From: an uncultured Spirochaetia bacterium
GTDB taxonomy: Bacteria; Spirochaetota; Brachyspiria; Brachyspirales; Brachyspiraceae
DNA length: 36,748 bases
Assembly: GCA_947040495.1 (NCBI GenBank)
Contig: CAMRBQ010000015.1
Location: 1 to 36,748, forward strand
Reading direction: 5' to 3'
Below the pieces are notes generated by a model. The model was not told the DNA's origin and ran no database searches. It saw only the letters and a list, made by a program, of their open reading frames with translations. Shown here one piece after another: positions 1 through 8,599 of this stretch. The translations under genes and the position numbers were made by a program. Position 1 is the first letter of the stretch, and each line of letters begins with the position of its first letter.

Positions 1-2
1 AG

Positions 3-539
3 CTGATAATAGAAAATGAAAGTGAAAAAGTTCTATCGGAAGAGCCGATAATAGATACTGTGAGCCCAAAAAAGGCTGTAAGAAAAAAGGTTTTGATAAA
101 ATCGAAATCCAAAAAATTAAATGACTTGGATTTTTCAAAACATGGGAAACGTAGGCAGTCACGTATATATGCGATGCTAGCCTTATATAGATATGATATG
201 AATGAAAATAATGTAACATTAAAAGATTTATTGTTATTTAATTATCAAACAGAAAAGATATCAGAAAAAGTCTATAATTATGCAAAAGAGCTTATTGAAG
301 GCGTGGTTAATAACCTTGAATTAATAGATAAACATATAATTGAAGGCTCTACAAACTGGGATTTAGACCGTATTCATTATATTGATAGAGCTATATTAAG
401 ATTTTCAATATACTCTCTGTTATTTGAAAAGTCTATATCAAAAAATGTTATTATTGATGAGGCTGTTGAGATAACGAAGATATTTAGTGATAAAGATTCA
501 TATAAATTTATAAATGGAATACTAGATGGCATCAATTGA
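3..539 (+). CDS. nusB: NusB transcription antitermination factor, 5' end outside window
   Basis: NusB binds boxA RNA with NusE (S10) and supports antitermination of rRNA operons. The C-terminal ~130 residues show the all-helical NusB fold: a KRRQSRIYAMLALY start like the family RxxA..ALY helix, then IDRAILRFSIYSLL and VIIDEAVEITKIFSD, and the GILD end. A GTG at 60 could serve as start, but the frame stays open from base 3 (LIIENESEKV... before it) and no Shine-Dalgarno site precedes the GTG. The protein therefore probably begins upstream of the window and carries a charged, Lys-rich N-terminal extension absent from the usual ~140-residue NusB. It overlaps the next gene by 14 bases, so the two are likely translated together. 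Confidence 0.85.
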   Translation: MIIENESEKVLSEEPIIDTVSPKKAVRKKVLIKSKSKKLNDLDFSKHGKRRQSRIYAMLALYRYDMNENNVTLKDLLLFNYQTEKISEKVYNYAKELIEGVVNNLELIDKHIIEGSTNWDLDRIHYIDRAILRFSIYSLLFEKSISKNVIIDEAVEITKIFSDKDSYKFINGILDGIN

Positions 540-2394
540 AATAAAAAAAACTAGTATCAAAACTAAAATTATTGGTACAATTATAGGGCTATCACTACTC
601 TTAGCTTTGACATTACTAGGTCTAAGTGTTGCTATATCTAGAGGTGAAGTTGTTGTATCATTTGAACCAGCAGTCAATCCACTTGAAAGATCTAAAAGGC
701 TTTATGAATCTGGCGAATATATGCGGGCATTACGTACATTAGAAGATGCAAAAAATAGAGCCACAATATCAGACAGCATTCAAATATATAAAATTAATTT
801 ACTCGAAGCTATGATACTATACTCTATTGGCGAATATGAAAATGCATTAACTCTATATCAGTCGATGTTAGATTCAGATCATCTAGAGATTAATTTATAT
901 TATAATATTGGAATTACTTGTTTAAGACTTGGCATAGCTGATGATGCTATAAAATATTTAGAACTGGCTACTGCATTAAAACCATCCCATTTGAATACAC
1001 TTGTAACATTGGGGCAGTTTTATTATGACCGACATCTTTATAGACTTTCAAAAAGCTATTATTCAAGGGTACTCGACATAGAATATGAAAATGAAGAGGC
1101 AAGGTTACATCTAGGTCTTATCGCATTAAAAGATAGAAATAATATCGATGCCTATTCTATATTTAGCAATTTAATACATGCAGAAAATGCTTCTATAGGG
1201 GCTACTGCTAGTGCTTTACTTGGTGATAAACACTTAAAAGAAGATAATTTTGAAATGGCCGAACAGATGTATTTAAGATCACTTTCTTATAATATAAAAC
1301 AACCTAATGTTGCAAATAATTTGGCTGATTTATACAATGAAATATCCGATTATGATAGCATTATCCGTATATATTTACAAATATTAGAAAATGATCCCCG
1401 TAATGTAGATGCCTTAGAGACACTCGGTACCATGCATGTACAAAAAGGGGATTATAAAAAAGCACTTTTATATTATAAAAGATTATATAATGCAAGTGAT
1501 GAGCCCTATAATGCAAGTTTTTTAATCGCAGGCGCATCTTATATTTCCCAAAGATATGTGGACGCAGAAAAATACTATAAAAAAGTTATTCGTGAAGATA
1601 GAAAAGGAGAAGCACATAGAAACTCACTTTTTCATTTGGGCGAAATATACAATATAAAACATTCATACAAAAAAGCATTGGTATATTATAAAAAAGCTTT
1701 GGAAGAATATAAAAATAATGCACTTGTATATAATAGAATAGGTAATTTATACCTTAAAAATAATAATGATGATGTTGGCAGAGACTATCTTGAAAAGTCA
1801 TGGTCTATTAATAAGAATGACCCTTCTTCACTATTAACACTTGCAAAATATTATCAAAATAAAGATTATAATGATAAAGCTTTTAAAATTTATAAAGAAG
1901 TAGAAGTCTTTCACCCAGAGAATAAAGAGGTTCTTTTTGAATTGGCGAATATTCATGCTGAAAATAAACAATATGAAGCCTCTAAAGAATATTTATTAAA
2001 AATATCTGATAATAAAGATAATCCAAATATTCTACGCTCAAAAGCATTTCTTATGCTAGCTGAAATATACAGCAACACAGACGATAATAGGCATGCTATT
2101 AGGTATTATGAAAAAAGTATAACTACAAAATCTGACAGTGAAAATTATTTTTCTTATGGCAATTATTTATATAAATTAGAAAGATATGATAATGCTGCTT
2201 TGGTATTTCAGAAGGCCTTAGAGTTTAAACCAAATAGAATGGTATCGTCAGAGATAGGTCTTGCTCTTGGACGTACTTACGATAAAATGAATAATTTAGA
2301 GAAAGCAAAAAAAGCCTACACTTATGCTGTTAAAAATAATAGAAAAAATATAGAAGCAGTCACTAGATTAAAATATATAAAATCACAAAAATAA
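526..2394 (+). CDS. Membrane-anchored tetratricopeptide repeat protein
   Basis: This is a 622-residue protein with a short basic N-terminus, one hydrophobic segment at about residues 15-38 and then an almost continuous solenoid of TPR units, roughly fifteen, to the end. Typical TPR spacing is seen in phrases such as YENALTLYQSML, AIKYLELATALKP, YKKALVYYKKALEEY and YDNAALVFQKALEFKP. By topology the solenoid probably lies on the outer side of the inner membrane, attached by an uncleaved anchor; this is inference. TPR arrays are protein-binding scaffolds, and no catalytic domain is visible. The start overlaps the nusB stop by 14 bases. It converges on the next gene with 22 bases between stops and no GC-rich terminator there. 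The partner and function are unknown. Confidence 0.85.
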   Translation: MASIEIKKTSIKTKIIGTIIGLSLLLALTLLGLSVAISRGEVVVSFEPAVNPLERSKRLYESGEYMRALRTLEDAKNRATISDSIQIYKINLLEAMILYSIGEYENALTLYQSMLDSDHLEINLYYNIGITCLRLGIADDAIKYLELATALKPSHLNTLVTLGQFYYDRHLYRLSKSYYSRVLDIEYENEEARLHLGLIALKDRNNIDAYSIFSNLIHAENASIGATASALLGDKHLKEDNFEMAEQMYLRSLSYNIKQPNVANNLADLYNEISDYDSIIRIYLQILENDPRNVDALETLGTMHVQKGDYKKALLYYKRLYNASDEPYNASFLIAGASYISQRYVDAEKYYKKVIREDRKGEAHRNSLFHLGEIYNIKHSYKKALVYYKKALEEYKNNALVYNRIGNLYLKNNNDDVGRDYLEKSWSINKNDPSSLLTLAKYYQNKDYNDKAFKIYKEVEVFHPENKEVLFELANIHAENKQYEASKEYLLKISDNKDNPNILRSKAFLMLAEIYSNTDDNRHAIRYYEKSITTKSDSENYFSYGNYLYKLERYDNAALVFQKALEFKPNRMVSSEIGLALGRTYDKMNNLEKAKKAYTYAVKNNRKNIEAVTRLKYIKSQK

Positions 2395-2416
2395 TAATAG
2401 TATTTTATATAAAAAA

Positions 2417-3886
2417 TTATTTAATAAAATTTCTTACACAATAAATCGTCTTTAATAGTTTTATATAATATTTTATATCGTCCAAATCTCTTATAGAAAG
2501 TATTCTATGCAAAATATATTTTGGATGTAGCATTAAATTATAAAAATCACTTATATATTTATTCATCTTAGCAGTATCAATACTTGTTTTAATAATAGGC
2601 TCTAGCATATTATACCTAAACCATTCTTCTGTAATAAATAAATCTTCTTTTTGACAATATTGAAATAAATCTGTGCCCGGATATGGGATAGCAAATACTG
2701 GTTGTATAGCACATGCATAGCCTTTTTGAAGTAACATTTTTGCTAATGATATTGTATCTCTGATATCATCCTCTGTCTCCCAAGGATAGCCGATTGTAAA
2801 TGTCACATATGGAAGCAAACCTGCTTTAGACGCCTTATAGCAATTAATTATAATATCATTTACAGCAATATCTTTTTTTATATTATCAAGTGTATTTTGC
2901 TTTACAGATTCAATACCAAAATATATAGTACGAAAGCCAGCATTCTTCATCAGTTTATATATACCATCATCTGGATTCTCTATACGCATATTACAGTTTA
3001 TTAAAACTTTTTTATTTAACTTTGACTCTATCATCATTTGACAAAATAAATTAAGCCATTCATCTGTTGGCAATGTTAAACTACTATCTATAACCTCATT
3101 GATATTATAACGCTTATTAAGTATATCTATTTCTTTAAATACATTATGAGGGCTTCTTATTCTATATCTTTGATACATATTAGAGCTTCTACAAAATGTA
3201 CATTTATTATGAAAGCATCCCCTCGAAATAGATATATAAGCCCCTCGAGCCCTTTTAAATGCTAAATTTTTTGAAGAATATAATTTCCAATTTGTTAAAT
3301 CCCTATCAATATATGGCATATTATCTAAAAACATATCATCTTGATAGTCACCTGAAAATTTAATATTATTAGAAACTAGCCTATAGACACCCTTGCCAAG
3401 TTTTTCTTTAGCATTTAAATAATTGACAAGATTGAGAAGTATTAAATCATAATCCCCACCGGATATCACATAATCTATTTTAGATTTTTCAAAACTTTCA
3501 TTTGGTAAAGCAGAAACATGCTCTCCTCCAAATACAATTATAATTTCGCTATATCTTGCCTTAATAGAATTAACAATATCAAAATAATATGTAATATTAA
3601 ATGTGGACGGTTCTAAAAAAATCAAATCCGGTTTGCTTTCTTTAATAAAATCAAGCCACTTTATAGTGGAAATATTTTCAGCAACTCCATCGAAAAAAGA
3701 CACACCATAGCCACTATTTTTTAACAAAGTAGCCGCCATAGAAGAAATTATAGGATATGAATATGTTGGAGTAATGAATATTGGCAAATTAGAATTTTGA
3801 GATAGAACTGGTTCTTTGGGATAATCAAATGGTGCATATGTAATACAAATATCTTTTACTTTAATTTTATTTATTTTTTTTGACAT
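2417..3886 (-). CDS. B12-binding-type radical SAM protein
   Basis: The 489-residue protein has an N-terminal Rossmann-like cobalamin-binding-type region (about 30-160, with YPIISSMAATLLKNSGY, PDLIFLEPST and IVFGGEHVSALP). A radical SAM core follows, whose [4Fe-4S] cysteines are C224, C229 and C232 in SRGCFHNKCTFC. This is CX4CX2C rather than the usual CX3CX2C. Later core elements include IYFGIESV and the FTIGYPWETEDDI glycine-rich strand. The family makes a 5'-deoxyadenosyl radical for methylations, cyclisations or rearrangements; the substrate cannot be read from sequence. A DxHxxG B12 motif is not evident, so cobalamin may not be bound. It overlaps the YkgJ-like gene by 20 bases, which suggests that the two act together. 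Confidence 0.8.
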   Translation of the reverse strand: MSKKINKIKVKDICITYAPFDYPKEPVLSQNSNLPIFITPTYSYPIISSMAATLLKNSGYGVSFFDGVAENISTIKWLDFIKESKPDLIFLEPSTFNITYYFDIVNSIKARYSEIIIVFGGEHVSALPNESFEKSKIDYVISGGDYDLILLNLVNYLNAKEKLGKGVYRLVSNNIKFSGDYQDDMFLDNMPYIDRDLTNWKLYSSKNLAFKRARGAYISISRGCFHNKCTFCRSSNMYQRYRIRSPHNVFKEIDILNKRYNINEVIDSSLTLPTDEWLNLFCQMMIESKLNKKVLINCNMRIENPDDGIYKLMKNAGFRTIYFGIESVKQNTLDNIKKDIAVNDIIINCYKASKAGLLPYVTFTIGYPWETEDDIRDTISLAKMLLQKGYACAIQPVFAIPYPGTDLFQYCQKEDLFITEEWFRYNMLEPIIKTSIDTAKMNKYISDFYNLMLHPKYILHRILSIRDLDDIKYYIKLLKTIYCVRNFIK

Positions 3887-4331
3887 TTTTTTTATTGGAT
3901 GATTTCGTAAAAGATTTTTCTTTTATTATTTTATTTTCATATACATATTCTTCAAGTTTATAAGGGTCATCAAAGAGAACATCATACCAGTTTTCATATC
4001 TCTCACAATTTGGCGGTTTATGCTCTCTACATTTATCAATTCTTTTTTCATAATTGCCACATAATTTTGTACCCTTAGACAAAAATCTACATTTACTCCT
4101 TATCATATGATACCATACATTATCGTTGATAAATATAAATGAACTTTCAAAATGAAGATACCAAATAAGAGAATTTAAATCATCAATGTCTTTGGGCATA
4201 TCAATTGCCATAACAAGATCATGACAACATAAAGAATTACAATCAGCACATTTATCATTTGATACAGATTTCTCTCTCTTTTTAAATACACTTTCACTTG
4301 GTATCGGATCCATATTAGACAGCAATGGCAC
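3867..4331 (-). CDS. YkgJ-family cysteine cluster protein
   Basis: This small protein (154 residues from a GTG) has eight cysteines at about 28, 31, 35, 36, 81, 91, 101 and 109. They form a CADCNSLCC block and a later CRFL...LCGNYEKRIDKCREHKPPNC block. This is the pattern of the YkgJ / zinc- or iron-chelate-binding (UPF0153) family, whose cysteines are thought to hold a metal or Fe-S cluster; the biochemical role is poorly known. The C-terminus is Lys/Asn-rich and runs 20 bases into the radical SAM gene, so it may supply or share an Fe-S function with that enzyme (inference). The start is uncertain: GTG at 4331, TTG at 4325 (eight bases from a GTGGGG) and ATG at 4313 are all possible. Confidence 0.7.
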   Translation of the reverse strand: MPLLSNMDPIPSESVFKKREKSVSNDKCADCNSLCCHDLVMAIDMPKDIDDLNSLIWYLHFESSFIFINDNVWYHMIRSKCRFLSKGTKLCGNYEKRIDKCREHKPPNCERYENWYDVLFDDPYKLEEYVYENKIIKEKSFTKSSNKKNVKKNK

Positions 4332-4366
4332 AACCCCACTTATAATTTATTAAGTATTATGAAAAT

Positions 4367-6010
4367 TTAATTAGTATGATAGTTTGATAAAAAGTTAGCA
4401 GTAATATTATGATTATTATCTTTTGCTATTTCTATTAATCCTTTGCCATCTTTATCAACATAATTTATATCAGCACCACTTGCTATAAGTATCTTAGCTA
4501 TCTCTAAATATCCATTAGAAACAGCGAGCATTAAAGCACTTTCATTCAAGTTCGACTTTTCATTTATACCTATTTCACAGTCATTTAATTCAACCAAATA
4601 TGTTACAATTTTTATCTGAGCATAACTTACAGCAAGCATTAAAGCATTATAACCATTACTACTTCTGTCTTTTAGAGTATCTATGTTATATGAAATAATG
4701 CAGCTTGCAACCTCAAATTGACCTTCTATTATAGCAAGCATTAAAGGCGTATGTCCATACTGATCTTTAAGGCGAATATCCAAACCCGATTTCAATAAAA
4801 GCTTGACAATCTCAATACGCCCAAACGATATAGCAACATTAATTGCCCTAATATAGGTGTTTTCTACTTCTAATGAAGCATTTGAATTAATTAAAAATTG
4901 TAAAATTTCTATGGAATCATTAGATATAGCATGCATAACAGCACTCATATTTTCAGAATCTATATCATCTATATCTACATTTGAAGCAACTAGAATACGC
5001 ACAATATCAAGATGATTATTTGCCGAAGCATAAATCAGAGGCGTCATATCATATATATCTTTGGCATTAAAGTCTGCCTTGTTTTTTATGAGCATACTAG
5101 CAATATCCACATAACCATTTTCACATGCACATATCAAAGCAGTTTTTTTATCTTTATCAGATACATTTATATCAACATTCATCTTTATTAAAAATGATAC
5201 AATATTTAAATGCCCTTTTCTAGCAGCATAAACTATTGCAAGTGTATTTTCATCAGGATGTAAATCATACAAATACTCCACCACTTCAATATTTCCATGG
5301 AAAGCCGCACATATTATAGGAGTTGGTGTTGTAGTATTAGTTTTTGCCCCCAAGCCTATAAGATATGTTATAAGTTCAAGGTTTCCTGAAATAGAAGCAG
5401 CAGAAAGTGAATTATCTAATTCATCTATATTTATATTTTTATCCACAAGGTATTTTACAAGATCAAGATTACCACCTCTAGCTGAATATACTAACAAACC
5501 ATCAGCAAGATAATCCTTATTATGTATAACAGCACCATGCTCAACAAGTATTTTCACAATATCAAAAGCACCCTCAGCGGCAGCATACATAATTGCTGTA
5601 ATACCATCTTCTGTTGGTAGATTTACATCAATCCCTGATTCTAAAAGCCTTATAACTATCTCTGTATTTTTATTATTGCAAGCATAATGAAGTGCATTCA
5701 CACTATGAAATGTCGATGCATTTACATATGCTCCATATGATAAAAGCAAATTTACCATCTCAGTATAATTTTTATCCGAAGCATATATCAAACTTGTAGT
5801 AGTGCTGCTATCAGCAATATTAACATCAGCCCCATTCTCCAAAAGTATCTTAGCAACATTAATATCACCATTATTTACAGCATGCATAAGAGATGTAATC
5901 CCAAGCACATTACTAGCATCAATATCTACATTGGCATCCAAAAAAGTACGTATAGCAAGTATATTTCCTTTAGCTACAGCTTCATGCAGTTGTATTTCAT
6001 GTTCTGTCAT
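4367..6010 (-). CDS. Large ankyrin repeat protein
   Basis: The 547 residues consist almost wholly of about fifteen to sixteen ankyrin units of ~33 residues, from near the N-terminus (NILAIRTFLDANVDIDASN) to the end (GYLEIAKILIASGADINYVD). Well-conserved units show GITSLMHAVNNG, DIVKILVEHGA and GHTPLMLAI. No signal peptide, membrane segment or enzymatic domain is visible, so it is probably a cytoplasmic binding protein, although some host-associated bacteria export such proteins. The repeats vary in sequence (several degenerate units around residues 165-260), which argues against recent tandem duplication. It lies 35 bases upstream of the YkgJ-like gene and may be cotranscribed with it. An AT-rich palindrome lies upstream at 6060-6080. 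Confidence 0.85.
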   Translation of the reverse strand: MTEHEIQLHEAVAKGNILAIRTFLDANVDIDASNVLGITSLMHAVNNGDINVAKILLENGADVNIADSSTTTSLIYASDKNYTEMVNLLLSYGAYVNASTFHSVNALHYACNNKNTEIVIRLLESGIDVNLPTEDGITAIMYAAAEGAFDIVKILVEHGAVIHNKDYLADGLLVYSARGGNLDLVKYLVDKNINIDELDNSLSAASISGNLELITYLIGLGAKTNTTTPTPIICAAFHGNIEVVEYLYDLHPDENTLAIVYAARKGHLNIVSFLIKMNVDINVSDKDKKTALICACENGYVDIASMLIKNKADFNAKDIYDMTPLIYASANNHLDIVRILVASNVDIDDIDSENMSAVMHAISNDSIEILQFLINSNASLEVENTYIRAINVAISFGRIEIVKLLLKSGLDIRLKDQYGHTPLMLAIIEGQFEVASCIISYNIDTLKDRSSNGYNALMLAVSYAQIKIVTYLVELNDCEIGINEKSNLNESALMLAVSNGYLEIAKILIASGADINYVDKDGKGLIEIAKDNNHNITANFLSNYHTN

Positions 6011-6159
6011 AATGTATCATAAGCCTTATTATTCTTTATCAAGATAAAACAAAAATATCTATAGTATATATAATACTATAAATATATTATATTTCAATAT
6101 TTTTTATAAAAAATTACAGGAGTAAGCATTAATACATTAGGTTTATATATCAATTTATA

Positions 6160-7848
6160 TTAATCAGATAATTTAAAATCAATAAATAATCTCTCGATAT
6201 TTATTTTATAAACAACTATTTTTATTTTGTCTCCGAGTGTAAATGAATGCTTTTTATCTTTACTCAAAGCATACTGTTCTTCCTCATAATATGTATAATG
6301 AGAATTCGTAATATCTTGATAACGAATAAGCCCTTCAATACCCATATTATTTATCTCTACAAATATACCAAATGATGTAACCCCTGAGATAATACCATCA
6401 TAAATTTCACCTATATGATTTTTAAGATAGCGGGCCGCCTTAATCTTTGCAAGCTCTCTCTCGGCACTTATAGCCGCCCTCTCTGTTTCAGAGCAATGCA
6501 CAGACATCTTAGATATTCTAGCGACATCTGCTGTTGACAATGATTTACCACCAGATAATAGACGTTTTAATATTCTATGTGTTTCCAAATCTGTATATCT
6601 ACGAATTGGAGAGGTAAAATGCGTATAATGAGTAAATGACAATCCAAAATGACCTATATTATTAGTATCATATATAGCTTGCTTCATACAACGAAGAAGT
6701 AAAGTTATAAGTAGTTTCTCATCATCTTTACCTTTTATCTCTTCAAAAAGACTATTAAAATCAAATACACCATGTTTATCTTTCTTTAAATGATAGCCTC
6801 TATTATAGGCAACACGAGCAAAATTCTGAAGTTTTTCATCATCAGGGTTTTCATGTACTCGATATATGGCTGTTGTATTTCCTGACAAATACTTAGCCAC
6901 TACCCTATTTGCCAAAAGCATAAACTCTTCGACTATTCTATGCGTTTCTTTTCTTTGTACAGTTTTAAATATAGTAGGCTCTGATTTTTTATCAACTATT
7001 ATAGCCTTTTCATCAAGCTCAAAATTAAGGCTGCCATCTTCTACCCTTTTTTTAAGCAATATTTCTTTTGCTTCATCGGCTGTTTTTAATAAAGTTACAA
7101 GCCACTCTTCTACATCATCAACTTTATGATCAATAACATCCTGTGCATAATTATATGTAAGACGCTTCTTAGAACGAATAGCAGTCTTTGAAAAACTACT
7201 ATCAATAACATTGCCTTTAAAATCAATTGATATAAAAGCACTAAGTGTAAACCGCACAACATTTTCATTTAATGAACAAAGCCCATTTGAAAGTTTTTCT
7301 GGAAACATGGGGATAACAGTATCTATCAGATATACACTATTGCCTCTTTCTAAGGCAGATTTATCCAACATAGAACCCTTACTTACAAAATGACTCACAT
7401 CAGCGATATGAACGCCTATATTATACCCTTTTTCTGTTTTATCTATATTAATAGCATCATCAAAATCTTTTGCATCTTCGCCATCTATAGTTACAATATC
7501 TTTATCAAAAAGTGCTATTCTATCAGGCTCGAGATCCACATTTTCCATATCACTAAGATATTCATCCGCTTCAAGTAATACTTTTTTAGAAAACTGATAA
7601 GGCAACTTATATTTTAATGCTAGGTATGTTGCATCATAAGAAGCATCATCCACTTTTATAAAAATATTATCTTTTTTATCTATCATTCGATTTTTAGAAT
7701 CAGAAGACTTTTTTGGATTTAGTTTGAGAGAGCTACTTTTTTTCGACTTGCTAAAGTGATTAAAATCACTATTTTTTTTACTTTTAAAATTGCTTTTAAC
7801 ATTATTTGTAGATTTTTTAGTTTTTTTAGTTTCTTTTTTTCTTGACAA
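6160..7848 (-). CDS. rnr: RNase R / RNB-family 3'-5' exoribonuclease, short form
   Basis: The RNB catalytic domain starts near residue 110 with the metal-binding motif DGEDAKDFDDAI (D122-D131), followed by YNIGVHIADVSHFV, the EEFMLLAN and YRVHENPD regions and FTSPIRRYTDLETHR. An S1 RNA-binding domain ends the protein (about 480-560, GIISGVTSFGIFVEI). Typical RNase R has two cold-shock domains before RNB; here only a Lys/Ser-rich tail of ~55 residues and a short linker precede it, giving 562 residues against ~700-800. The TTG start is fixed by an AGGTGG site four bases upstream, so the short N-terminus is not a misplaced start. The role is degradation of structured RNA and RNA quality control. 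It lies downstream of tRNA-Ser on the same strand. Confidence 0.88.
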   Translation of the reverse strand: MSRKKETKKTKKSTNNVKSNFKSKKNSDFNHFSKSKKSSSLKLNPKKSSDSKNRMIDKKDNIFIKVDDASYDATYLALKYKLPYQFSKKVLLEADEYLSDMENVDLEPDRIALFDKDIVTIDGEDAKDFDDAINIDKTEKGYNIGVHIADVSHFVSKGSMLDKSALERGNSVYLIDTVIPMFPEKLSNGLCSLNENVVRFTLSAFISIDFKGNVIDSSFSKTAIRSKKRLTYNYAQDVIDHKVDDVEEWLVTLLKTADEAKEILLKKRVEDGSLNFELDEKAIIVDKKSEPTIFKTVQRKETHRIVEEFMLLANRVVAKYLSGNTTAIYRVHENPDDEKLQNFARVAYNRGYHLKKDKHGVFDFNSLFEEIKGKDDEKLLITLLLRCMKQAIYDTNNIGHFGLSFTHYTHFTSPIRRYTDLETHRILKRLLSGGKSLSTADVARISKMSVHCSETERAAISAERELAKIKAARYLKNHIGEIYDGIISGVTSFGIFVEINNMGIEGLIRYQDITNSHYTYYEEEQYALSKDKKHSFTLGDKIKIVVYKINIERLFIDFKLSD

Positions 7849-7888
7849 AATACCACCTATTCATTTTATTATAATTTTGATAATTATA

Positions 7889-7971
7889 CGGAGGATGAGG
7901 GACTCGAACCCCCACAAGTGTAAACTCGTCTGTTTTCGAAACAGGTGCCTTACCAATTAGGCAAATCCTCC
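7889..7971 (-). tRNA. tRNA-Ser(CGA)
   Basis: Read on the minus strand, the 83-base RNA has a 7-bp acceptor stem (GGAGGAT with ATCCTCC). The anticodon loop TTCGAAA gives anticodon CGA, reading UCG. A long class II variable arm has a 5-bp stem (ACGAG/CTTGT), and the T arm carries the TTCGAGT loop. The discriminator base is G, as expected for serine tRNA. The lowest pair of the anticodon stem is a C-A mismatch. CCA is not encoded, so it must be added by nucleotidyltransferase. It sits 24 bases downstream of the arginine decarboxylase stop and upstream of rnr, all on the same strand, so it may be processed from a longer transcript. Confidence 0.92.
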
Positions 7972-7995
7972 AATCATACAACAAAAGTATGATTT

Positions 7996-8556
7996 CTATT
8001 GTGCAGGGTCCATAACAAAAATAGCACCCGCGACAACACTTACCCATTCGCCATCTTTTTTAACAACAGCAGATTGAGTAACATTTGTAGTTGTAACTAT
8101 TTGATCAGACATTTTCCATACATCACGTTTAATATCATAAGATTGATCGGGGTCAAAATCTAGCCCTAATACTGTAGCAAGCATTTCTGCTGCCAAATCT
8201 TCAGCATAATCGCCACATTGACTCTCTGTTTTACCAAAACAATGATGCTCTGATAGATAACCATGTTTTGAACTATCCTGAGGAATAGCTATACCAACAC
8301 TAGAAGATACTAATCTATTAAGTTCATTACTTGCAGTATCACTTAATACACAAAAAACTATTTGACCTGCTTGCATTTGATTCAATCCCTTATTTCTTGG
8401 TATTATTTTACAATTTGCAGGAAAGATGCTTGATACTCTAACCAAATTAAAATGAGCTATTTTGGCATCACGCAAAGCCATTTCAAAACTAACCAATTTT
8501 TCCTTATGTCTACCAACGCCTTTTGTCAAAACAATTTTTTCAGCAACCATGTTCAT
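7996..8556 (-). CDS. Pyruvoyl-dependent arginine decarboxylase
   Basis: The enzyme decarboxylates arginine to agmatine using a pyruvoyl group made by self-cleavage. The family signature is clear: KIVLTKGVGRHKEKLVSFEMAL, then VRVSSIFP, where cleavage between the two serines (S42-S43 from this start) makes the beta chain and a pyruvoyl-capped alpha chain. The IIPRNKGLNQMQAGQIVFCVLS and GYLSEHHCFGKTE segments follow, also typical. Its 186 residues suit the family. An upstream in-frame start at 8613 has no ribosome site and would overlap jag, while AAAGGAG lies 12 bases before the ATG at 8556. Agmatine feeds polyamine synthesis or acid resistance by arginine/agmatine exchange. No agmatinase or antiporter gene is in the window. 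Confidence 0.88.
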   Translation of the reverse strand: MNMVAEKIVLTKGVGRHKEKLVSFEMALRDAKIAHFNLVRVSSIFPANCKIIPRNKGLNQMQAGQIVFCVLSDTASNELNRLVSSSVGIAIPQDSSKHGYLSEHHCFGKTESQCGDYAEDLAAEMLATVLGLDFDPDQSYDIKRDVWKMSDQIVTTTNVTQSAVVKKDGEWVSVVAGAIFVMDPAQ

Positions 8557-8599
8557 CTTATTAATGTACTCCTTTAACTTAAAATATCTTTTTATATCT

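Noticed and set aside
5802-6047. Plus-strand ORF opposite the start of the ankyrin gene, and similar ORFs opposite rnr, yidC, topA and nifU
   Set aside because: They lie opposite well-identified genes, lack ribosome sites and resemble no protein family.
6060-6080. Palindrome TATAGTAT/ATACTATA upstream of the ankyrin gene as an operator
   Set aside because: It is wholly A+T, the expected kind of chance palindrome here, and no adjacent regulator gene supports it.
7826-8047. A 73-codon minus-strand ORF across the tRNA and the end of the decarboxylase gene
   Set aside because: It reads through tRNA-Ser(CGA), and its protein matches no family; it is an out-of-frame shadow.
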